This document shows positions 1 to 3,426 of a DNA stretch of 5,741 nt, piece after piece; position 1 is the stretch's first letter; every line of letters starts with the position of its first letter. Below the pieces are notes generated by a model that saw nothing but the letters and a program-made list of their open reading frames with translations, was not told the DNA's origin and did not search any database. Position numbers and translations under genes: made by a program. Where the stretch lies: assembly GCA_022821935.1 (NCBI GenBank), contig JAJECR010000077.1, forward strand, positions 1-5,741, given 5' to 3'. The stretch comes from Candidatus Latescibacterota bacterium. GTDB lineage: Bacteria; JAAXHH01.

Positions 1-1
1 T

Positions 2-493
2 ACCGCGGTCGACCATGGACGCATCGCGGGCGCCAACATGGCCGGTCAGGACGTGGAATACCCTGGTAGCCTGCTGATCAACATCCTCGACGTGTGCGGG
101 CTCCAGTGCGCCAGTTTCGGCGAGTGGTCCGGCGACGGCGACGTCACCGAGGTCATCAACGCCAACCGGCCGGTCTACCGCAAGCTGATCTGGGACGGCT
201 CGACGATCACCGGCGCCATCATCCTCGGTCCGGCGGACGACGTGGCCATGCTGAACGACATGGGGATGATCAAGGGACTGATCCAGGCGAAGACGGACCT
301 TGGCGCCTGGAAGCAGCACATCCAGGCCAACCCGACGGACATCCGCCGGCCCTACGTGGCGACGAAGACCGCGGAGAAGATGCTGGCCATAACCTCACTC
401 GGCAAACCGTCCGAGCACCGGTCGTACCAGCATACGCAGGACGCGGGCAAGGACCGCTCCGCGCACCAGGTTTTCGTCGATTCCACGGGATAG
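2..493 (+). CDS. FAD-dependent pyridine nucleotide-disulfide oxidoreductase, C-terminal part (5' end outside window)
   Basis: The frame is open from the first complete codon (2-4) to TAG at 491-493, giving 163 residues with no start in view. The first ATG (38) lies inside a conserved block, so it is not the true start. The opening residues TAVDHGRIAGANMAG match the end of the second FAD-binding segment of this superfamily, where a helix follows the 'GD.A' motif. YPGSLLINILDVCGLQCASFG and then YRKLIWDGSTITGAIILG resemble the C-terminal domain of NAD(P)H-dependent rubredoxin-reductase/NirB-like enzymes. Such enzymes move electrons from NAD(P)H through FAD to a protein or small acceptor in the cytoplasm. 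The dinucleotide-binding motifs and any redox cysteines would lie upstream, so the acceptor cannot be told. The last ~40 residues after AEKMLAIT are polar and unlike the family core, so they may be a lineage-specific tail. The gene converges on the minus-strand relics that follow. Confidence 0.85.
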   Translation, partial: TAVDHGRIAGANMAGQDVEYPGSLLINILDVCGLQCASFGEWSGDGDVTEVINANRPVYRKLIWDGSTITGAIILGPADDVAMLNDMGMIKGLIQAKTDLGAWKQHIQANPTDIRRPYVATKTAEKMLAITSLGKPSEHRSYQHTQDAGKDRSAHQVFVDSTG

Positions 494-516
494 GGGCGGA
501 CAGAAAGTAAAATTCC

Positions 517-528
517 GGCGCCGGCGCC
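517..528. other. 12-bp perfect palindrome downstream of the oxidoreductase gene
   Basis: GGCGCCGGCGCC lies 24 bp after the oxidoreductase stop, between convergent coding sequence and relics. It could fold into a short GC-rich hairpin on either strand. No T-tract follows on either side, so it is not a convincing intrinsic terminator, and its role is unknown. Confidence 0.3.
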
Positions 529-545
529 TTGAAGTGGGTGCCGCG

Positions 546-626
546 TCAGTTACCGAACAGGAAACGCACGTTCAGTGCCGCGGAAAGTTGGTTCGTGGCG
601 CTGAACGTGTTTTTGTTTGCGGGCAC
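546..626 (-). pseudogene. Relic of outer-membrane beta-barrel gene 3' tail (copy A)
   Basis: On the minus strand this reads VPANKNTFSATNQ followed by LSAALNVRFLFGN and TGA (546-548). It parallels the C-terminus of the intact barrel protein encoded at 2486-3391 (TNKNTFSATNQWS, then VTLNVRVLFGN). Over the 72 bases comparable with 2486-2557, 62 match. The tail begins directly after, and in frame with, the TAG of the arginase relic at 627-629. It has no start codon, signal peptide or barrel body. Differences from the intact gene fall about evenly over the three codon positions (4 at the third, 2 middle, 4 first), which suggests a relic without protein-level selection. Confidence 0.85.
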
Positions 627-686
627 CTATGCCCGCTGCAGCATCTTTCCGGCGATTTCCTTCACGATCTTTGCCGCGGCAACCGC
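627..686 (-). pseudogene. Relic of arginase gene 3' end
   Basis: The minus strand reads AVAAAKIVKEIAGKMLQRA then TAG (627-629). The intact arginase ends AVAAAKIVKEIAARMLQA then TAG. There are five substitutions in 54 aligned bases plus one inserted codon (an extra Arg). Similarity stops at 686, and the frame meets a minus-strand stop at 699-701, so no arginase body is attached. The matching N-terminal scrap lies at 1358-1408, on the far side of the DUF998 gene. The two together look like the ends of one disrupted arginase copy. Confidence 0.88.
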
Positions 687-709
687 TTCGAACCGAGATT
701 ATGAATTTG

Positions 710-715
710 AGAGGA
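710..715 (+). promoter_or_regulatory. Ribosome binding site of the DUF998 gene
   Basis: AGAGGA ends 7 bases before the GTG at 723. That spacing is good for a Shine-Dalgarno site and is the reason for choosing GTG over the in-frame ATG at 750, whose nearest purine run (AGGA, 735-738) is 11 bases away. Confidence 0.6.
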
Positions 716-722
716 TAAGAGC

Positions 723-1352
723 GTGCAGTATGTCAGGAATGGACTCTGGATGAGAAGGCGCTGGCTCGTTGTAGCGCTTGCTGTTTTCTATTTCGCGGTG
801 GTGTTCGGAGGCGCTTCGCTAAAGCACGACTACAGCCACATCAGTCAGTACATCAGCGAATTGAACGCTTCGGGATCAGCTTGGGGCTGGCAGATCGGCT
901 ATTTTGGATTTCTGCCTTTGGGTTTGCTTGGTTTTGTCTTGTTGCTGGTGGTTCGTCCAGGCACTAGATTGGGCGGAACTAGTGGAATCGGGTATTGGCT
1001 CCTGATTGGAGAGCCGATAGCTTATGCTGCCTCGGCATTTGCTCCCTGCGACCTTGGTTGCCCCGGCGAAGGTAGCCTTTCGCAGAATATCCACAATGCC
1101 GTTAGCGTGATTACTCTTCTCATGACCACGTCAGGTTTGATTCTGCTGTCATTTAATGAAACGCTTTCGCAGGGCAAACGCATCGGTTGGCTCGTCTTGG
1201 CAGCAACCTTTATCGGACTGTATGGCTTGGCCTTAATGCCTGAATTGGATCCGGTCCGTGGGTTGTTGCAACGTCTTGCTGAGGGGATCCTTTATGGTTC
1301 TTTGTGGATTTTGAGTTGGCGGTTGCTCTCGAATGGACGATCTGATAGTTGA
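723..1352 (+). CDS. DUF998 family integral membrane protein
   Basis: This is a 209-residue, strongly hydrophobic protein with about six predicted membrane segments: residues 14-33, 57-77, 89-108, 127-144, 154-172 and 186-202. Between the first two is DYSHISQYISELNASGS (36-52), which matches the DUF998 hallmark 'DYS.lS.yiSELgA'. A CDLGCPG loop (109-115) and a following HN pair (124-125) also fit that family. Biochemical function is not established for the family, and I assign none. The GTG start has a well-placed AGAGGA upstream, and the length is normal, so the gene appears intact. It has lower G+C than its neighbours (about 49% against 65% in sampled rows) and sits between two scraps of a broken arginase copy, with its TGA touching the right-hand scrap. 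Both facts point to horizontal acquisition. It lies 229 bp downstream of the oxidoreductase on the same strand, with no clear promoter of its own. Confidence 0.85.
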   Translation: MQYVRNGLWMRRRWLVVALAVFYFAVVFGGASLKHDYSHISQYISELNASGSAWGWQIGYFGFLPLGLLGFVLLLVVRPGTRLGGTSGIGYWLLIGEPIAYAASAFAPCDLGCPGEGSLSQNIHNAVSVITLLMTTSGLILLSFNETLSQGKRIGWLVLAATFIGLYGLALMPELDPVRGLLQRLAEGILYGSLWILSWRLLSNGRSDS

Positions 1353-1357
1353 CTCAG

Positions 1358-1408
1358 TTTGAAGGCGTCAGAGAAGAGTTGCTCGAGGATCTTCGGAGGG
1401 GATTCGGC
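1358..1408 (-). pseudogene. Relic of arginase gene N-terminal region
   Basis: The minus strand reads AESPPKILEQLFSDAFK. Residues 36-52 of the intact arginase read AEAPPKIREQLFSDAFN, so 14 of 17 match; at DNA level about 42 of 52 bases match positions 2221-2272. The frame stays open towards higher coordinates as far as the TGA of the barrel tail at 1460-1462, but the sequence beyond 1408 (reading RRTTLDS towards the relic) resembles arginase only weakly. There is no recognisable start codon. It pairs with the C-terminal scrap at 627-686, and the roughly 208 codons between them are gone, including every metal-binding motif. Confidence 0.8.
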
Positions 1409-1450
1409 GGAATCCAATGTGGTCCTTCGCTCGTCTTGACGCCGGCTCCT

Positions 1451-1597
1451 GGTGCCGCGTCAATCGCCGGGCAGGAAATGCACGTTCAGTGTCGCGGAAA
1501 GATGATTCGTGGCGCTGAACGTGTTTTTGTTTGTGGGCACCTATGCCTGCAGCATCCTGGCGGCGATTTCCTTCACAATCTTTGCCGCGGCAACTGC
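1451..1597. repeat. Direct repeat copy B (arginase 3' end joined to outer-membrane-protein tail)
   Basis: This is the partner of 537-686: same orientation, 132/147 aligned bases identical, 3 bases shorter. Here the arginase part (1541-1597) is the real end of the intact arginase gene, and the tail (1460-1540) is a relic. The shared flank GGTGCCGCG (1451-1459) differs from the flank of the intact barrel gene. Copies A and B therefore share a more recent ancestor with each other than with the intact barrel gene's end. Confidence 0.9.
1460..1540 (-). pseudogene. Relic of outer-membrane beta-barrel gene 3' tail (copy B)
   Basis: The minus strand reads VPTNKNTFSATNHLS, then ATLNVHFLPGD and TGA (1460-1462). 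It follows the intact arginase TAG directly and in frame. Of 72 comparable bases, 63 match copy A and 56 match the intact barrel gene. The conserved LFGN end has decayed to LPGD. It has no start codon. If the arginase stop were read through, 26 residues would be added. The even spread of changes over codon positions against copy A makes a relic more likely than a functional extension. Confidence 0.85.
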
Positions 1598-2377
1598 GGT
1601 CAGATTGTGGAAATCCCTTCGCGGGTTGACCTCGACGACATCCGCTCCGACGAGCCTGCCTTCCAAACCCTGTATCATGTCGATCACCTGCCGCGGGGAA
1701 AGGCCGCCGGGTTCGGGATGAGAGACGCCCGGCGCGTACGCCGGGTCCAGCCCGTCGACGTCCACCGAAACGTAGACGGGCGAATCGAATGCCAGGCGGA
1801 GATCCCCGGTCACCTCCCGCATCTCGATCATCTCTACCCCAAACCGTTTCGCCTGCTCCCGCTGATGGCCCGTCGCCGTGCGGATACCCACCTGGACAAG
1901 CCGGTCCGCCAGGCGGTTCTCCATGATCCGCGCGAAGGGAGACGCGTGCGAGCGGGGGTTGTTCCCGAAGTTGTCGTAGAGGTCCGGGTGGGCGTCGATA
2001 TGGAGGATGTTGAGCGCGTCGTACCTGCGTCGGAATCCCTTCACGACCGGATAGGTGATGGCGTGGTCACCGCCGAGGCAGATGGGTAGGAGCCCGTGAT
2101 CGAGCACGGCTTCGACCGCGCCCTGGATCGCGGACCACGTATCGGATGTCTCGCCGAGATTCAGGTCGCCCGCGTCGAAGAAAACGTCTCCGCCGAGGTC
2201 GACGCCCGTCTCCGTCCACAGGTTGAAGGCATCGGAGAAAAGCTGTTCGCGGATCTTCGGTGGCGCTTCGGCCGCGCCGCGGAGGAAAGTGGAATTGGCG
2301 TCGTCGGGGATGCCCACCAGCGCGAGTTTGCGGCCAGCGGAGTTTTTCAGCGCTGCGTTTAACGTTTCGAGGGTCAT
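1541..2377 (-). CDS. Arginase/agmatinase-family ureohydrolase, plant-arginase-like
   Basis: This 278-residue protein has the complete dinuclear manganese site of the ureohydrolase family. Visible motifs are LGGDHAIT (101-108, His105), HIDAHPDLYD (126-135, Asp128, His130, Asp132), SHASPFARIME (143-153), VSVDVDGLDPAYAPG (203-217, Asp206, Asp208), HPEPGG (220-225) and GADVVEVNP (244-252). Family members hydrolyse a guanidino group to release urea: arginine to ornithine, agmatine to putrescine, or related substrates. The run DAHPDLYD, SHASPFARIME, LVQVGIRT, REQAKRFGVE resembles plant mitochondrial arginases from memory, so arginase activity is a reasonable guess, but agmatinase or another guanidino-acid hydrolase is not excluded. 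The protein is cytosolic, with no signal peptide. The ATG at 2377 is the furthest start giving a normal family N-terminus; its ribosome site is weak. It is 108 bp downstream of the barrel gene on the same strand. Relics of a second copy lie further downstream. Confidence 0.93.
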   Translation of the reverse strand: MTLETLNAALKNSAGRKLALVGIPDDANSTFLRGAAEAPPKIREQLFSDAFNLWTETGVDLGGDVFFDAGDLNLGETSDTWSAIQGAVEAVLDHGLLPICLGGDHAITYPVVKGFRRRYDALNILHIDAHPDLYDNFGNNPRSHASPFARIMENRLADRLVQVGIRTATGHQREQAKRFGVEMIEMREVTGDLRLAFDSPVYVSVDVDGLDPAYAPGVSHPEPGGLSPRQVIDMIQGLEGRLVGADVVEVNPRRDFHNLTAVAAAKIVKEIAARMLQA

Positions 2378-2425
2378 GCATCCAATGCGGTTCAGCGCGC
2401 GTTGGGGGCACGCGCGTAAGCGTAC

Positions 2426-2448
2426 GCGGCCATTCGGCGGAATGCCGC
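2426..2448 (-). other. Bulged hairpin in the gap between the barrel gene and the arginase gene
   Basis: GCGG and CATTC (2426-2429, 2431-2435) pair with GAATG and CCGC (2440-2448) around a GGCG loop, with C2430 bulged: nine base pairs in all. It lies inside the 108-bp spacer (2378-2485), which otherwise holds no gene. There is no U-run after it in the minus-strand transcript direction, so it is not a standard terminator. It could stabilise mRNA or attenuate between the two genes. The copy-B junction (1409-1459) lacks it. Confidence 0.35.
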
Positions 2449-2485
2449 TCGGAAATTGTGCCGGTCAAAGGCCCTTTATCCCACT

Positions 2486-3391
2486 TCAGTTACCAAACAG
2501 GACACGCACGTTCAATGTCACGGACCACTGGTTCGTGGCGCTGAACGTGTTCTTGTTTGTGAGAGTAGGATCCGTTTCAAAATAGGGATGATACTCGTAG
2601 GTGCCGATATGTTCGACGTCGTCCACCCGGGAGTAGGCCATCTTCAGGCCGACGGCGGTCCGGTCGCCCAGACTGTAGTCGGCTCCAGCGTATACGTGCC
2701 CCGCGAAGACCGTGTCCGACAGCCTGGTATCCTGCTTGCTGTTGTAGAACGACAGAGGTGGATCGAAGACTGTACCCGATCCCGATGGGTCGCTGTATTC
2801 GATCGAAAAGAAGATCCGGGTCAGTTCGACGAAGGCGACGCCGGTCCCCACCCCCACGTAGGGCGTGATTCTCTGCGGCCCGAAGGGCAGATCGTAGTAG
2901 GCGTTCAACGAAACCGTTCGCGTAACCAGGTCTTCGAAAAAGTTTGTGGCGGCAGCCTGCACCAGCCCCAGTCCAAGGTAAGAACTGGCTCCCGCGGACG
3001 AGCCGTCGAGGTAGGTTATCTCAAGCGGCGGCCCCTGGTCGACTTTGTTTCTCCTGTGCGCGAATGAAACTTCGAGGCGGGTACGGTCAAACACCCGCCC
3101 GACGGCTGCGTCGAAACCGATACCCCGGTCGGTAGACGGATCGTAACGCCAGCGGTAACCGGGTATATCGCGTATAACCAGATCGAAGCAGGCACTGGTG
3201 GGGTAGCAGGTGGTTTCCGTGTTAGAGCCCACCTGATCCAGGCCGTACACGAGGTTGCCGCCCAGGCCGCCGGAAACGTACCAGCCTGAGTTGCTCCGAT
3301 CCTGAGCCGCCGCCTCGGTAACCGAGACGAGGATCAGGCAGATCGACAGTGCGCACATCACCGCTATTTGTTTCTGCAGGTTCATATTCAT
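2486..3391 (-). CDS. Outer-membrane beta-barrel protein (opacity/OmpA-barrel type)
   Basis: This is a 301-residue exported protein. Residues 1-29 form a signal peptide: a short charged start, a hydrophobic core (about 9-24) and a likely AAA|QD cleavage site at 29/30. No lipobox is seen. The mature part begins SGWYVSGGLGGNLVYG, a usual first strand of small opacity/OmpA-like barrels. Alternating amphipathic strands follow, for example ITPYVGVGTGVAFVEL and TVFAGHVYAGADYSLGDRTAVGLKMAYSRVDD, typical of the last hairpins of an 8-stranded barrel. It ends NVRVLFGN rather than in a terminal aromatic residue. It probably sits in the outer membrane, and its ligand or role is unknown. It starts 35 bp after the DUF5916 gene, on the same strand. 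Two ATGs (3391 and 3385) are possible and neither has a clear ribosome site; the longer is used. An AT-rich TATATT lies at 3401-3406 without a supporting -35 element. The last ~24 codons are repeated as relics at 546-626 and 1460-1540. Confidence 0.87.
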   Translation of the reverse strand: MNMNLQKQIAVMCALSICLILVSVTEAAAQDRSNSGWYVSGGLGGNLVYGLDQVGSNTETTCYPTSACFDLVIRDIPGYRWRYDPSTDRGIGFDAAVGRVFDRTRLEVSFAHRRNKVDQGPPLEITYLDGSSAGASSYLGLGLVQAAATNFFEDLVTRTVSLNAYYDLPFGPQRITPYVGVGTGVAFVELTRIFFSIEYSDPSGSGTVFDPPLSFYNSKQDTRLSDTVFAGHVYAGADYSLGDRTAVGLKMAYSRVDDVEHIGTYEYHPYFETDPTLTNKNTFSATNQWSVTLNVRVLFGN

Positions 3392-3426
3392 GTATCCCGG
3401 AATATATACAAGATCGATGAAGCAGG

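Larger units (their letters stand above)
537..686. repeat. Direct repeat copy A (arginase 3' end joined to outer-membrane-protein tail)
   Basis: This 150-bp stretch matches 1451-1597 in the same orientation. By hand alignment 132 of 147 bases agree, with one extra codon in this copy at 633-635. The repeat holds three parts in fixed order: 9 bp of shared flank, a barrel-protein 3' tail, and an arginase 3' end. The two copies bracket the DUF998 gene. Homology ends abruptly at 686, four bases after the 12-bp palindrome TTGCCGCGGCAA (671-682). Confidence 0.9.
687..1357 (+). other. Inserted/replacing segment carrying the DUF998 gene
   Basis: This stretch separates the two arginase scraps and has no similarity to arginase. 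In the intact gene the corresponding interval is 1598-2223 (about 626 bp), so arginase sequence was replaced rather than merely interrupted. Base composition differs sharply. Four 60-base rows inside it (781, 901, 1201, 1261) contain 118/240 G+C, against 155/240 in four arginase rows (1741, 1801, 1981, 2161). No transposase or integrase is present. The borders show only an imperfect 9-of-11 inverted match, 687-697 against 1353-1363. The exact right edge is uncertain by a few bases, because similarity to arginase fades between 1353 and 1358. Confidence 0.7.

Noticed and set aside
530..538. 9-base inverted match TGAAGTGGG to the stop-codon flank of the intact barrel gene (2480-2488)
   Set aside because: It is too short to separate from chance, and it is not part of the aligned repeat.
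529..753. Plus-strand open frame of 74 codons with a hydrophobic stretch also seen at 1509-1721 and 2456-2585 (WFVALNVFLF-like)
   Set aside because: It is the antisense reading of the barrel tail and arginase end. The third copy lies inside a clear minus-strand gene. The frame has a TTG start with no ribosome site.
494..1540. A defence system, integron cassette or transposon
   Set aside because: There is no transposase, integrase, attC-like site, toxin-antitoxin pair or CRISPR repeat. DUF998 alone is not evidence of defence.
537..1597. Assembly artefact as the cause of the repeats
   Set aside because: The copies differ at 15 of 147 bases plus a 3-base indel, so they are not a collapsed or duplicated identical read. 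Misjoining of two loci remains possible and needs read mapping.
1349..2089. Long plus-strand open frames across the arginase gene (also 2096-2362 and 2223-2585)
   Set aside because: They are shadows of the minus-strand arginase, which shows all family metal-binding motifs. The plus-strand translations are Arg/Gly/Val-rich with no family resemblance.
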